Origin: Listeria ivanovii subsp. londoniensis
Lineage (GTDB): Bacteria; Bacillota; Bacilli; Lactobacillales; Listeriaceae
Assembly (NCBI RefSeq): GCF_000763495.1
Contig: NZ_CP009576.1
Location: 1,808,001-1,872,000 of the forward strand
Reading direction: 5' to 3'
Length of the DNA stretch: 64,000 bases
This document shows, in pieces, positions 44,218-54,285 of the stretch. The first letter of the stretch is position 1. Each line of letters opens with the position of its first letter. Under the pieces are notes generated by a model that did not search any database, was not told where the DNA came from, and saw only the letters and a list, made by a program, of their open reading frames with translations. The translations under genes were made by a program, and so were the position numbers.

Positions 44218-46818
44218 ATGGCAATTAAAGAAAATGCGGCCCAAGAAGTATTAGAAGTTCAAAAAGTGATTGACAGATTAGCAGACAATGGACAAAAAGC
44301 ATTGAAAGCATTTGAAAATTACGATCAAGAACAAGTAGACAATATCGTACATGCGATGGCGCTTGCCGGACTTGACCAACATATGCCCCTTGCAAAATTA
44401 GCAGTAGAAGAAACTGGACGTGGACTATACGAAGATAAATGTATTAAAAACATCTTCGCAACAGAATATATTTGGAACAACATTAAAAACAACAAAACAG
44501 TTGGTGTTATTAATGAAGACGTGCAAACAGGCGTTATCGAAATTGCTGAACCAGTTGGTGTGGTTGCCGGAGTTACACCTGTAACAAACCCTACCTCCAC
44601 TACTCTATTCAAAGCAATTATCGCTATTAAAACTCGTAACCCAATTATCTTTGCTTTCCATCCAAGCGCACAAGGTTGTTCATCTGCAGCAGCAAAAGTT
44701 GTCTACGATGCAGCAATCGCAGCTGGAGCACCAGAACATTGTATTCAATGGGTAGAAAAACCTTCCCTAGAAGCAACAAAACAATTAATGAACCATGAAA
44801 AAGTTGCCTTAGTTCTTGCAACTGGTGGTGCTGGAATGGTTAAATCAGCATACTCAACTGGTAAACCGGCACTAGGTGTTGGCCCAGGTAACGTACCAGC
44901 TTACATTGACAAAACAGCTAAAATCAAACGTTCTGTAAATGACATTATTCTTTCTAAATCTTTTGACCAAGGTATGATTTGTGCTTCTGAACAAGCAGTT
45001 ATCGTGGACAAAGAAGTAGCCAAAGAAGTAAAAGCAGAAATGGAAGCAAATAAATGCTACTTCGTTAAAGGCGCTGAATTCAAGAAATTAGAAAGCTACG
45101 TAATCAACCCTGAAAAAGGAACACTTAATCCAGATGTAGTTGGTAAATCCCCTGCATGGATTGCTAACCAAGCCGGTTTTAAAGTTCCAGAAGATACAAA
45201 AATTCTTGTTGCTGAAATTAAAGGTGTTGGCGACAAATATCCACTATCTCATGAAAAACTTAGCCCAGTTCTTGCATTTATCGAAGCAGCTAACCAAACA
45301 GAAGCATTCGATCGTTGTGAAGAAATGCTAGTATACGGAGGACTTGGACACTCTGCAGTTATTCATTCCACTGATAAAGAAGTTCAAAAAGCATTTGGTA
45401 TTCGTATGAAAGCTTGTCGTATCATTGTAAACGCACCAAGCGCTCAAGGCGGTATCGGTGACATTTATAACGGCTTCATCCCTTCCCTAACTCTTGGTTG
45501 TGGATCTTATGGTAAAAACTCTGTATCACAAAATGTAAGTGCGACTAACTTGCTGAACGTTAAACGTATCGCGGATCGGAGAAATAATATGCAATGGTTC
45601 AAACTTCCACCAAAAATCTTCTTTGAAAAATATTCCACTCAATACCTTCAAAAAATGGAAGGCGTTGAACGTGTATTTATCGTAACTGACCCAGGAATGG
45701 TTCAATTCAAATATGTTGATGTTGTAATCGAACATTTGAAAAAACGTGGCAACGACGTATCTTACCAAGTATTTGCTGACGTTGAACCCGATCCATCTGA
45801 TGTAACTGTTTATAAAGGTGCCGAATTAATGAAAGACTTCAAACCTGATACAATTATCGCTCTTGGTGGTGGTTCAGCAATGGATGCTGCTAAAGGTATG
45901 TGGTTATTCTATGAACACCCAGAAGCTTCTTTCTTCGGACTAAAACAAAAATTCTTAGATATCCGTAAACGTACTTTCAAATATCCTAAACTTGGTGGAA
46001 AAGCGAAATTTGTTGCGATTCCAACAACAAGTGGTACTGGATCTGAAGTAACTCCTTTCGCGGTTATTACGGATAAAGAAAATAACATTAAATACCCTCT
46101 TGCTGACTATGAACTAACTCCAGACGTTGCGATTGTCGATGCACAATACGTAACAACTGTTCCAGCACATATCACTGCTGATACTGGTATGGACGTTCTA
46201 ACTCACGCAATTGAATCCTATGTTTCTGTAATGGCAAGTGATTATACTCGTGGTTTATCTATCCGAGCAATCGAACTTGTATTTGAAAACCTACGTGATT
46301 CCGTTCTTAAGGGTGATCCTGATGCACGCGAAAAAATGCATAACGCTTCTGCCCTGGCTGGTATGGCGTTTGCCAATGCTTTCCTTGGAATTAACCATAG
46401 TTTGGCACACAAAATCGGACCTGAATTCCACATTCCTCATGGTCGTGCGAATGCCATCCTTATGCCACATGTTATCCGTTATAACGCACTTAAACCTAGA
46501 AAACATGCGTTATTCCCAAGATATGAAAGCTTCCGTGCAGATGAAGATTATGCTCGTATCTCTCGTATTATCGGCTTCCCTGCTGCAACTACAGAAGAAG
46601 GCGTTAAATCACTTGTAGATGAAATCATCAAACTTGGTAAAGACGTTGGTATCGACATGAGTCTTAAAGGACAAAATGTTGCTAAAAAAGACTTGGATGC
46701 TGTTGTAGATACACTTGCAGATCGCGCATTCATGGACCAATGTACTACTGCCAACCCTAAACAACCACTTGTAAGCGAACTAAAAGAAATCTACCTAGAA
46801 GCTTACAAAGGTGTATGA
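44218..46818 (+). CDS. lap: Bifunctional acetaldehyde-CoA/alcohol dehydrogenase (AdhE; Listeria adhesion protein)
   Basis: 866 residues. The N-terminal half is a CoA-acylating aldehyde dehydrogenase with nucleophile Cys in DQGMICASEQAVIV; the C-terminal half is an iron alcohol dehydrogenase with ALGGGSAMDAAKGMW, TADTGMDVLTHAIESYV and metal-binding His in GINHSLAHKIGPEFHIPHG. It reduces acetyl-CoA to ethanol, regenerating NAD+ in fermentation, and likely forms filaments (spirosomes). In Listeria this protein is known as LAP, also found at the cell surface where it promotes adhesion to host Hsp60; no signal peptide is visible. TTAGGAGG ribosome binding site. Rex-like control expected. Confidence 0.95.
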   Translation: MAIKENAAQEVLEVQKVIDRLADNGQKALKAFENYDQEQVDNIVHAMALAGLDQHMPLAKLAVEETGRGLYEDKCIKNIFATEYIWNNIKNNKTVGVINEDVQTGVIEIAEPVGVVAGVTPVTNPTSTTLFKAIIAIKTRNPIIFAFHPSAQGCSSAAAKVVYDAAIAAGAPEHCIQWVEKPSLEATKQLMNHEKVALVLATGGAGMVKSAYSTGKPALGVGPGNVPAYIDKTAKIKRSVNDIILSKSFDQGMICASEQAVIVDKEVAKEVKAEMEANKCYFVKGAEFKKLESYVINPEKGTLNPDVVGKSPAWIANQAGFKVPEDTKILVAEIKGVGDKYPLSHEKLSPVLAFIEAANQTEAFDRCEEMLVYGGLGHSAVIHSTDKEVQKAFGIRMKACRIIVNAPSAQGGIGDIYNGFIPSLTLGCGSYGKNSVSQNVSATNLLNVKRIADRRNNMQWFKLPPKIFFEKYSTQYLQKMEGVERVFIVTDPGMVQFKYVDVVIEHLKKRGNDVSYQVFADVEPDPSDVTVYKGAELMKDFKPDTIIALGGGSAMDAAKGMWLFYEHPEASFFGLKQKFLDIRKRTFKYPKLGGKAKFVAIPTTSGTGSEVTPFAVITDKENNIKYPLADYELTPDVAIVDAQYVTTVPAHITADTGMDVLTHAIESYVSVMASDYTRGLSIRAIELVFENLRDSVLKGDPDAREKMHNASALAGMAFANAFLGINHSLAHKIGPEFHIPHGRANAILMPHVIRYNALKPRKHALFPRYESFRADEDYARISRIIGFPAATTEEGVKSLVDEIIKLGKDVGIDMSLKGQNVAKKDLDAVVDTLADRAFMDQCTTANPKQPLVSELKEIYLEAYKGV

Positions 46819-46862
46819 AACTAGCTAACTTGTCCACTATTAATATAAAAAAGTTAGAAGAA

Positions 46863-46898
46863 GGCGCAAGTCCATCCCAGGGCTTGCGCTTTCGCTTT
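46863..46898 (+). terminator. adhE terminator
   Basis: GCGCAAG (46864-46870) pairs with CTTGCGC (46883-46889), followed by a T-rich TTTCGCTTT tract. A second, AT-rich hairpin CTAACTT/AAGTTAG precedes it. Confidence 0.65.
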
Positions 46899-46942
46899 AA
46901 TATAGAAATGAGTATAATAGTTTTTGAATGGAGTTGATAACA

Positions 46943-47371
46943 ATGACACAAACAGTCATCCCCTACCTTACTTTTAATGGAGAAGCGGGTGTTGCCCTTG
47001 AATTTTATAAAAAAGTTTTCCAAGCTGAAATTACCAATACACGTTATTTTCATGAAATGGAAGGATTTTCTGGTGACAAATTTTTAGGAGAGCGAATTCT
47101 TCATGCAAGACTAACCAAAGATACAAACGATTTATTCTATTTTTCCGACACATTAGATGATGAAACAGATGCAGGTAACCGGCTTTCTGTTGCAGTAATT
47201 TTTGACACAGAGGAAAGTTTTGTCCATGCTTTTGCGCTACTATCAAAAACTGGTACAATCGAAATCCCCATCCAAGAAATCTATGGGGGTAGTAAATATT
47301 GCCAACTAATTGATCATTATAGCATCCATTGGCATCTTAGCTTCGAAAAGCAGACTACAACTAAAGTCTGA
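46943..47371 (+). CDS. VOC-superfamily (glyoxalase/PhnB-like) protein
   Basis: 142 residues with the PhnB/3-demethylubiquinone-methyltransferase-like beta-alpha-beta-beta-beta pattern (PYLTFNGEAGVALEFYKKVF; LIDHYSIHWHLSFE). Members often bind metals or small molecules; many are uncharacterised. I chose the ATG after GGAG giving MTQTVIPYLTF; the frame's earlier ATG lacks a site. Single gene, with no clear link to adhE or the ABC transporter beside it. Function unknown. Confidence 0.82.
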   Translation: MTQTVIPYLTFNGEAGVALEFYKKVFQAEITNTRYFHEMEGFSGDKFLGERILHARLTKDTNDLFYFSDTLDDETDAGNRLSVAVIFDTEESFVHAFALLSKTGTIEIPIQEIYGGSKYCQLIDHYSIHWHLSFEKQTTTKV

Positions 47372-47403
47372 TACTTTTCCGTCCTTGAGTCGAATGTAAT
47401 TAG

Positions 47404-47430
47404 TACTATAAATAAGTATACTTTATAGTA
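47404..47430. promoter_or_regulatory. Inverted repeat over the ABC transporter promoter
   Basis: TACTATAAA and TTTATAGTA are perfect nine-base arms separated by nine bases. The left arm covers the likely -10 box (TATAAA; -35 TTGAGT, 16-base spacer), so it looks like an operator. Confidence 0.6.
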
Positions 47431-47452
47431 GATAAATTAAAGGAGTGAGTTC

Positions 47453-48373
47453 ATGAGTGAAACTGTTTTACAATTAGAACATGTCACAAAGAAAGTTGGA
47501 CAAAAAGCCCTTGTTAAAGATATCAGCTTTGATATTCAAAAGGGTGAAGTATTTGGTTTGTTAGGCCCTAATGGCGCTGGAAAAACCACTATTATTCGTT
47601 CGATTGTTGGTCTAATTCGTCGTACGGAAGGAACTGTTTTTATTAATGGAATAAATGTTGATACCGATTTTAAAGCAGCAATTTCAGAAGTTGGTTCCAT
47701 TATTGAAAATCCAGAGTTTTATATGTATATGTCTGGATGGAACAATTTAAAACAATTTGCACGGATGAGTCAAAAACCAATTACAGATGAGCATATTCGA
47801 GAAATCGTTGAACTTGTCAAATTAACTGGTGCAATTGATCAGAAAGTTAAAACCTATTCTCTTGGTATGCGTCAACGTTTAGGTGTTGCTCAAGCGCTTA
47901 TTCATAGTCCTGCCCTCCTTATTCTAGATGAGCCTACTAACGGACTTGATCCACAGGGTATGGCAGAATTTAGAAGTCTAATACGTGATTTAGCAACCAA
48001 CGGAACAGCTGTTTTAATCTCTAGTCACCTACTTAGCGAAATTCAGCAGATTACAGATCGGTTCGCAATCATCAATAAAGGCGTGCTAACTCACACAGAA
48101 AAAATGAGTGACTTACTAGAAAATAATATCGCTGTTTATAAACTTAAAGTCACCAATCCAGTAGCAGCAAAAGCAGTACTACATAATTTACCAGTCAAAA
48201 TAATCGCTGAAAAAGATAATTTATTTAAAATTGAAGTCACACATGAAGATATTTATTTAATTGCTCGTGCTTTAATTCAAGCAGATATCGATTTATTAGA
48301 AATGATTCCAATGCAAGCCTCCCTTGAGGAAAGGTTCCTAGAGTTAACAAAAAACGGAGGTGAAAATGCATGA
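47453..48373 (+). CDS. ABC transporter ATPase
   Basis: 306 residues. Walker A GLLGPNGAGKTTII, Q-loop, signature YSLGMRQRLGVAQAL, Walker B ALLILDEPTNGLD and His switch SSHLLSE are intact; the C-terminal ~80 residues form the extension of BcrA/NatA-type ATPases. It powers the permease encoded by the next gene. AAAGGAGTG precedes the ATG. Such pairs often give peptide-antibiotic self-protection or lipid/ion export. No regulator gene adjoins. Confidence 0.93.
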   Translation: MSETVLQLEHVTKKVGQKALVKDISFDIQKGEVFGLLGPNGAGKTTIIRSIVGLIRRTEGTVFINGINVDTDFKAAISEVGSIIENPEFYMYMSGWNNLKQFARMSQKPITDEHIREIVELVKLTGAIDQKVKTYSLGMRQRLGVAQALIHSPALLILDEPTNGLDPQGMAEFRSLIRDLATNGTAVLISSHLLSEIQQITDRFAIINKGVLTHTEKMSDLLENNIAVYKLKVTNPVAAKAVLHNLPVKIIAEKDNLFKIEVTHEDIYLIARALIQADIDLLEMIPMQASLEERFLELTKNGGENA

Positions 48374-49428
48374 TTGCTTTAGTGAAAAATGAATTTTATA
48401 AATTATTCTTACGTAAATCAAGTTGGATTATGCAAATTGTCTTATTTCTTATTGTACTAATATTGGCTGTCCTAATGCTTTTCGTTAGCCGCATTGACAG
48501 CGGGAGCACTGAAGCAAGTGGAGCTGGCATTAATGTTTATTATGACACGAGTGGAGCCCCTGTTAGTGAAGATGATTACTGGAACTCTGTTGATAAAGAT
48601 GGAAATCCCACTTATAAAACAGAAACCCTTTCCCTAACAGATTCCTTAGCCTACTTAAAACAGCAAGAAAAAGCGGCTAGTTCTAAAGCAGAAAAAGAAT
48701 CATTACAAAAACAAATAGATTTTTACCAACCTTATGTAGATGCAGGTGAAAAACCAGTAAATAACTCCACTGGTATATCAAGCGCTAACTTCTTTGCAAC
48801 TCTTGGAAATTCTGCTGCTGTGGCAACGATGCTCGTTGTTATTGTTGCAAGTATGATTGTAGCTACAGAGTTTTCAGCTGGTACCATAAAATTATTACTG
48901 ACTCGTCCCTATTCAAGAAGTCAGATTTTATTTTCAAAATATCTAGTTTGTATTTTATATAGTATCATTAGCTCAATCACCTTATTTTTATCAGGCTTTA
49001 TTTTCTCCTTCATTTTACCGTCGCAATCTATTTTTATGCCACTCGCTCCTGAAACAGGTGCAATGACGGCTTGGACTTTTGCTTGGACAATGCTTGGAAC
49101 AAACTTTTTATTAATGATAGTATATGCAACAATCGCCTTCTTCTTCTCCTCGGTGGTTCGCTCACAAGCGCTTGCTGTTGGTGTTGGAGTTGGGATTTTA
49201 TTCTCTGGTGGTATTATCCGCCAACTACTTCCAATTGCCATTGAGAAATATGAATGGATGAAATGGATTCTCTTCAACTTACTTAGTCTGAATGACACAG
49301 TTGGTGGTACAGAGATTGCTGGTAATTTGGCAGACTGGCAAATTATCGCAGGACTTGGCGTTTATACTGCGATTATACTATTCTTCACTTTCTTCATCTT
49401 TAAAAAACGTGATGTAGCACTAAGTTAA
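48370..49428 (+). CDS. ABC-2-type transporter permease
   Basis: 352 residues. One N-terminal helix (residues ~18-38, SSWIMQIVLFLIVLILAVLM), then an extracytoplasmic domain of about 110 residues rich in Ser, Asp and Lys, then five helices and a basic tail (IFKKRDVALS). The ABC-2 pattern ATEFSAGTIKLLLTRPYSRS is seen. Overlaps the ATPase gene by four bases, so the two are translationally coupled. Substrate unknown. Confidence 0.88.
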   Translation: MIALVKNEFYKLFLRKSSWIMQIVLFLIVLILAVLMLFVSRIDSGSTEASGAGINVYYDTSGAPVSEDDYWNSVDKDGNPTYKTETLSLTDSLAYLKQQEKAASSKAEKESLQKQIDFYQPYVDAGEKPVNNSTGISSANFFATLGNSAAVATMLVVIVASMIVATEFSAGTIKLLLTRPYSRSQILFSKYLVCILYSIISSITLFLSGFIFSFILPSQSIFMPLAPETGAMTAWTFAWTMLGTNFLLMIVYATIAFFFSSVVRSQALAVGVGVGILFSGGIIRQLLPIAIEKYEWMKWILFNLLSLNDTVGGTEIAGNLADWQIIAGLGVYTAIILFFTFFIFKKRDVALS

Positions 49429-49470
49429 AAAAATGGACCACCTAATTTGTAGATAGGTGGTCCATTTTTG
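49428..49470. terminator. Terminator after the ABC transporter
   Basis: AAATGGACCACCT (49431-49443) and AGGTGGTCCATTT (49455-49467) are perfect complements with flanking A/T runs. Confidence 0.9.
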
Positions 49471-49531
49471 TCAATATTATTAGTAGCTATCTGTTCTCAT
49501 TAAAGCTTATATGTTACTTCCATCGTTCATT

Positions 49532-50506
49532 TTAATGTTTTACAATATAAATTTTAGCTGCTTGATTGGTAGCTATTTTGACTGTTCCACCAATTGGAAA
49601 AGTAGCGTTTGGTTGGGTGTGTCCAAAATCCGCCCCCGTGATAACCGGAATATTATGCAGCGCAGGTTTTGTCTGGATGATATAGCTTAGTTGCTCTTCC
49701 GTGACAGCAGATTTATTTTGGAAACGGCCAATGACTAAACCTTTTATTTCGTCTGCACCTGGCTGACTAAGAAGCGATTCTAAGTTGCGATCAAAAAGTT
49801 CCGGAGTTGTTTGCTCATCGTCTTCTAAAAATAAAATTGTATCTTTTAGATTAGGCATAAATTCGGTTCCCTGTAATAAATTAAGCGTGCATAAATTACC
49901 ACCAAGCAGCGTACCCTCAGCCTCACCGTGATGTACGACGGATAAGCCAGTATTTGGTATAAAATCTCTATTTTGTTGATCAAGATACCACAGATCATCA
50001 CTCCAAAAATCACTTTCCTTAAAAAGATAAGCTTCCGTTTGTGTTAGGCATGCTTGAAATGATTCTATCGTATAGTCAAGTCCCCGCTCCATCGAAAAAG
50101 TAGAGAAATGAGCGCCAGAGTAAGTAACTAGTTCTGTTTGCGTGTAAATGGCCGTTGCCAGTGCGGTAATATCCGAGAATCCACAAAGAATTTTTGGATT
50201 CTCGGATATTAATTCATAATCTAGATATGGCAATAATTGATTACTATTAAATCCACCAATCACAGTCAAAATTGCCTTTACATTGCTATCATTAAATGCT
50301 TCATGAATATCAGATACACGAGAATGAATACTAGAACTCAACATGCAATCTGTTTCTAACACGTGTTCCCCAAAACTCACGATGAAACCTAATTCATTTA
50401 ACCTTTTCTCTGCTAATTTTATTTGATTATCCACTATAATACTCATCGAACGGCTTGGTGCAATAACACGAATTTCATCCCCTTGTTTTAATTTAGCTGG
50501 AATCAT
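49532..50506 (-). CDS. LD-carboxypeptidase/MccF-like serine peptidase (family S66)
   Basis: 324 residues. The S66 catalytic Ser is in LCGFSDITALATAI; the Glu in LEDDEQTTPELFDR and His in TGADFGHTQPNATFPIGG complete the triad. N terminus LKQGDEIRVIAPSRSMSII is typical. Either cuts the L,D bond in recycled murein tetrapeptide (LdcA) or detoxifies microcin C-like nucleotides (MccF). The cytosolic location and absence of recycling genes nearby do not decide. Start overlaps tag by four bases. Confidence 0.87.
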   Translation of the reverse strand: MIPAKLKQGDEIRVIAPSRSMSIIVDNQIKLAEKRLNELGFIVSFGEHVLETDCMLSSSIHSRVSDIHEAFNDSNVKAILTVIGGFNSNQLLPYLDYELISENPKILCGFSDITALATAIYTQTELVTYSGAHFSTFSMERGLDYTIESFQACLTQTEAYLFKESDFWSDDLWYLDQQNRDFIPNTGLSVVHHGEAEGTLLGGNLCTLNLLQGTEFMPNLKDTILFLEDDEQTTPELFDRNLESLLSQPGADEIKGLVIGRFQNKSAVTEEQLSYIIQTKPALHNIPVITGADFGHTQPNATFPIGGTVKIATNQAAKIYIVKH

Positions 50507-51084
50507 CGTCTCTCCTCCCGATGAATCGTATGGAATGGACAGGTAATTAAATGATCATCTACCATACCAATCGCTTGAAGATAAGAATAAATAATAACTG
50601 GACCAACAAATTTAAAGCCACGTTTTTTTAAATCTTTACTCATTTTTTCGGATAATTCATTGCTAGCTGGTACAGAATTTACACTGTCCCATTTATTGAT
50701 AATTCGTTTGTTATTTGTAAAGCTCCAAATATAATCTGCAAATGTGCCAAATTCTGCTTGAACCTTTTGAGTGGCTATTGCATTTGTTCGAACAGCCTTG
50801 ACTTTTAGCCGATTTTTAATGATTGCAGCTTTTGCAGTAATTTCTGCTAATTGTTCATCAGTTAAATTCGCACATTTAGCAATATCAAAACCAAAAAAAG
50901 CTTCTTGATAGGCTTTTCTTTTATGTAAAATTAATTTCCAAGAAAGACCAGCTTGGGCTCCTTCTAAGTTGAGCATTTCAAATAAATAAGTATCATCCGT
51001 GCTAGGGACACACCACTCTTTGTCGTGGTATTCCAGTTCAAATGGATCATTAATAGACCACGGGCAACGTAATTCTTCAGGCAA
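50503..51084 (-). CDS. tag: DNA-3-methyladenine glycosylase I
   Basis: 193 residues; removes N3-methyladenine from DNA. Family pattern: RCPWSINDPFELEYHDKEW, FEMLNLEGAQAGLSWKLILH, and the C-terminal zinc ligands in DDHLITCPFH. The usual Gly after HDKEW is Cys here. TTG start behind AGGAGGAAG. Middle gene of a three-gene run with a small membrane protein and the S66 peptidase. Confidence 0.93.
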   Translation of the reverse strand: MPEELRCPWSINDPFELEYHDKEWCVPSTDDTYLFEMLNLEGAQAGLSWKLILHKRKAYQEAFFGFDIAKCANLTDEQLAEITAKAAIIKNRLKVKAVRTNAIATQKVQAEFGTFADYIWSFTNNKRIINKWDSVNSVPASNELSEKMSKDLKKRGFKFVGPVIIYSYLQAIGMVDDHLITCPFHTIHREERR

Positions 51085-51096
51085 ATTAACTTCCTC

Positions 51097-51330
51097 CTAT
51101 ATCGATAAAATATAATAAATACTAATGGAAATGGCGATAAAAAGGCCTATACAACTCCAAATTAGTCGCTGTTCTTTCCACTGGCTGACAGTAACGGCAA
51201 TACTTAATGCTAAAAACAAAAAAAGTAACCAATTAGGTACTTCTGGCTTATAATTGCTCGCAAAAATCAGATAACCTACAATCGCTGCAATAATTCCTGT
51301 ACTAATGAAACTAACTTTCTGATATCGCAT
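51097..51330 (-). CDS. Small membrane protein, three predicted helices
   Basis: 77 residues with hydrophobic segments at about 6-24 (SFISTGIIAAIVGYLIFA), 33-50 (NWLLFLFLALSIAVTVS) and 58-76 (IWSCIGLFIAISISIYYIL). No recognised domain. Twelve bases upstream of tag and AGAGGTGTG precedes the ATG, so it begins that operon. Function unknown. Confidence 0.7.
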   Translation of the reverse strand: MRYQKVSFISTGIIAAIVGYLIFASNYKPEVPNWLLFLFLALSIAVTVSQWKEQRLIWSCIGLFIAISISIYYILSI

Positions 51331-51390
51331 TCCTTCACACCTCTCACTACTCCATCATAAAACATATGTTCTCTTTTTGCAAGTATCATT

Positions 51391-51423
51391 AAAAAAGAGA
51401 CGAATTCACTATTCGCCTCTTTA
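51391..51423 (-). terminator. Aconitase terminator
   Basis: AAAGAGGCGAAT and ATTCGTCTCTTT pair (one G-T), followed by T residues on the minus strand. Confidence 0.85.
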
Positions 51424-51427
51424 AGCT

Positions 51428-54130
51428 TTATTTTAATTTTCCACGTAATACCATTGGTAAGATTCCACCATGACGATAATAGTCAATTTCAACTTCTGAG
51501 TCAAACCTTGCCAGTGCTTTAAAAGTAAACTGGCTACCATCTTCTCGAGTAGCTGTTACTTGGATAATATCTCTAGGAACTACATCTTCGCCTATTTCTA
51601 CTTGAAGACTTTCAGAACCAGTTAATCCAAGTGTCTCTGCATCTTCACCTGGTTGGAATTGAAGTGGTAAAACACCCATCATCACTAAGTTCGAACGGTG
51701 AATCCGCTCATAACTTTTTGCTAAAACCGTTTTTATTCCAAGTAAATTAGTTCCTTTGGCTGCCCAGTCACGAGAGGATCCCATTCCATAATCATCGCCA
51801 GCAAGCACCACTAAACCAGTGTTATTTTCAATATACTTACGAGATGCATCATAAATTGACATCACTTCACCTGTTGGCCAGTAGGTTGTATAACCGCCTT
51901 CTGTTCCAGGAGCGATTTGATTTTTAATACGAATATTCGCGAAAGTTCCGCGCATCATCACATCATGATGTCCACGGCGAGAGCCATAGGAGTTAAAGTC
52001 ACGAATAGCAACACCTTGATCTTGAAGGAATTTTCCGGCTGGTGTATCTTTTCCGATTGCTCCGGCTGGTGAAATATGATCAGTTGTAACAGAGTCCCCA
52101 AATTTGCCGATAATCCGAAGATCAGATAAAGCTTCTACTTCTCCTGCCTCTTTTGCTAAATTATCAAAGAAGGGTGGATTGGCGATATATGTGGAATCCT
52201 CATCCCATTTATAAAGCGCATCTTCTGTTGTTTCGATAGCATTCCAAGCTGCATTTTCATCAAACACGTGGGCATATTGCTCACGGAAAAGTTCTGGGGT
52301 TACTGTTTCTTGAACAAGTGCTTTTACTTCCTCTGAACTTGGCCAAATATCATCCAAAAAGATATCTTCTCCATTATTTCCACGTCCGATTGGTTCTGTT
52401 AACATATCTACATTTGTTGTTCCAGCAAGTGCATAAGCAACAACAAGTGGTGGTGATGCTAAGAAGTTTGCTTTTACAAGCGCATGAATTCTACCTTCAA
52501 AGTTACGATTTCCACTTAAAACAGCAGAAACAAGTAAATCGTTTTCTTGAATTGCTTCTTCAATTTCATCTTTTAGTGGTCCGGAGTTACCAATACATGT
52601 TGTACAACCATAGCCAACTAAATCAAAACCGAGCTTTTCCAGATAAGGAAGTAACCCAGCTTTTTCTAAATAACCAGTAACTACTTTGGAGCCAGGAGCT
52701 AAGGATGTTTTGACAAATTTTGGTACTTCTAAGCCTTTTTCGACTGCTTTTTTAGCAACTAAACCAGCGCTTAACATGACGTATGGATTAGAAGTATTCG
52801 TGCAACTTGTAATCGCCGCAATCGCAACAGAACCAGTCTTCATTGTTGACTTATCACCATTACCAAAAGTCACGGTAACTTCTTTGGCTAAACTTGATTT
52901 ATCTAGTCCAAATCCTTGGTTGCCAGCTTTAGCAGTAAGTGATTCACGGAACGTATCTTTCATTTTAGAAAGTGGAATCAAATCTTGTGGCCGTTTTGGT
53001 CCAGCTAGATTTGGTTCAATCGTAGAAAGATCCATTTCGACAGTTTGTGTATAATTAGGTTCGACTTTTTCTGGTGTAAAGAATAAATCGTTGGCTTCTA
53101 AATAAGCTTCTACTAATTCGATCTGTTCTGCATCACGACCAGTTAATTTTAAATAATTTAACGCTTCTTTATCCACTGGGAAAAAGCCACATGTTGCACC
53201 ATATTCTGGCGCCATGTTCGCTACAGTAGCCCTATCAGCAAGTGGTAATGTTGCAACGCCTGGACCATAGAATTCTACAAACTTACCAACTACTTTTTGT
53301 TCCCGTAATACTTGTGTTACTTTTAAGGCGAAATCAGTTGCTGTTGCTCCATTTGGTAATGCTCCGGTTAATTTGACACCAATAACTTCTGGGATTGGGA
53401 AATAAGACGGTTGTCCGAGCATCCCTGCTTCTGCTTCGATACCACCGACACCCCAACCTAGCACACCGATGCCATTAATCATCGTTGTATGGCTGTCTGT
53501 TCCAACAAGTGAATCAGGGAAAGCAACAAATTCACCGTCCGCTACTTCATTTGCAATCACAACATTAGCTAAATATTCCAAGTTAACTTGATGGACGATG
53601 CCAGTCGCTGGCGGAACTGCTCGGTAGTTATCAAATGCTTTTTGTGCCCAATTTAAAAATTGATAGCGTTCCATATTTCGTTTGAACTCAAGATCCATAT
53701 TAATTTTTAAAGCTTCTGGATTGGCATAGCTGTCGACTTGTACTGAATGATCGACTACTAAATCAACGGGGATTTCTGGATTAATCTTCTCAGGATCGCC
53801 ACCGAGGTCCGCCATTGCTTTTCGTAATGAAGCTAAATCAACAACAGCTGGAACTCCGGTGAAATCTTGCAAAATCACTCGAGCAGGTTTAAACGGAACT
53901 TCTCCGTCATTACCATCTTTGGACCAATGCGCAAGATCTTCAATATGAGTATCTTTAATCACTCTACCATCTGCTTGCCGTAGAACTGATTCTAGTAAAA
54001 CACGAACAGAGTATGGTAATTTCTCAATGTTTGTAAGCTTATCCTCTTCTAAGGTTTTAAGTTTGTAATAATGATACGTTTTGTCGTTTAGCTTGAATGA
54101 TGCTTTTGCTTTTTCTTTCCAATTAGTCAT
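51428..54130 (-). CDS. citB: Aconitate hydratase (AcnA type)
   Basis: 900 residues; interconverts citrate and isocitrate through a [4Fe-4S] cluster. Cluster cysteines in [13 protein letters not shown] and [12 protein letters not shown]; swivel domain with GRNFEGRIH and [19 protein letters not shown]. Listeria has an incomplete TCA cycle, so it works in the citrate to 2-oxoglutarate branch that makes glutamate. I chose the ATG giving [12 protein letters not shown], behind GAAGGAGGA; 48 upstream codons are open but not coding-like. Single gene with a SigmaA promoter and a CcpC-type dyad. Confidence 0.96.
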   Translation of the reverse strand: MTNWKEKAKASFKLNDKTYHYYKLKTLEEDKLTNIEKLPYSVRVLLESVLRQADGRVIKDTHIEDLAHWSKDGNDGEVPFKPARVILQDFTGVPAVVDLASLRKAMADLGGDPEKINPEIPVDLVVDHSVQVDSYANPEALKINMDLEFKRNMERYQFLNWAQKAFDNYRAVPPATGIVHQVNLEYLANVVIANEVADGEFVAFPDSLVGTDSHTTMINGIGVLGWGVGGIEAEAGMLGQPSYFPIPEVIGVKLTGALPNGATATDFALKVTQVLREQKVVGKFVEFYGPGVATLPLADRATVANMAPEYGATCGFFPVDKEALNYLKLTGRDAEQIELVEAYLEANDLFFTPEKVEPNYTQTVEMDLSTIEPNLAGPKRPQDLIPLSKMKDTFRESLTAKAGNQGFGLDKSSLAKEVTVTFGNGDKSTMKTGSVAIAAITSCTNTSNPYVMLSAGLVAKKAVEKGLEVPKFVKTSLAPGSKVVTGYLEKAGLLPYLEKLGFDLVGYGCTTCIGNSGPLKDEIEEAIQENDLLVSAVLSGNRNFEGRIHALVKANFLASPPLVVAYALAGTTNVDMLTEPIGRGNNGEDIFLDDIWPSSEEVKALVQETVTPELFREQYAHVFDENAAWNAIETTEDALYKWDEDSTYIANPPFFDNLAKEAGEVEALSDLRIIGKFGDSVTTDHISPAGAIGKDTPAGKFLQDQGVAIRDFNSYGSRRGHHDVMMRGTFANIRIKNQIAPGTEGGYTTYWPTGEVMSIYDASRKYIENNTGLVVLAGDDYGMGSSRDWAAKGTNLLGIKTVLAKSYERIHRSNLVMMGVLPLQFQPGEDAETLGLTGSESLQVEIGEDVVPRDIIQVTATREDGSQFTFKALARFDSEVEIDYYRHGGILPMVLRGKLK

Positions 54131-54176
54131 CCACGTTTCCTCCTTCAGTTCTTGAAACGATTGGTCTCTCTTACCT

Positions 54177-54205
54177 ATTGTACTGAAAAAACAGCGATAA
54201 GTAAA
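54177..54205 (-). promoter_or_regulatory. citB promoter
   Basis: Minus-strand TTTACT (54200-54205), 17-base spacer, TACAAT (54177-54182). The transcript should start near 54171. Confidence 0.75.
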
Positions 54206-54243
54206 CAAAGAGAATCTGTTATATTTCAATAACTTTTTCTTAT
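54197..54243. promoter_or_regulatory. CcpC-type operator (dyad and half-site) at citB
   Basis: ATAA-N7-TTAT (54229-54243) is centred about 65 bases before the predicted start, and a lone ATAA (54197-54200) lies about 27 bases before it. This is the geometry described for CcpC, the citrate-responsive LysR-type regulator, at the citB promoter in Bacillus. Confidence 0.75.
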
Positions 54244-54245
54244 AA

Positions 54246-54278
54246 CAAAAAAACGAATGACAACTTAATGTCATTCAT
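54246..54278 (-). terminator. Terminator after the RsbR paralog
   Basis: Minus-strand GAATGACA/TGTCATTC perfect stem with a six-base loop followed by GTTTTTTT. Confidence 0.85.
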
Positions 54279-54285
54279 CTTTATT

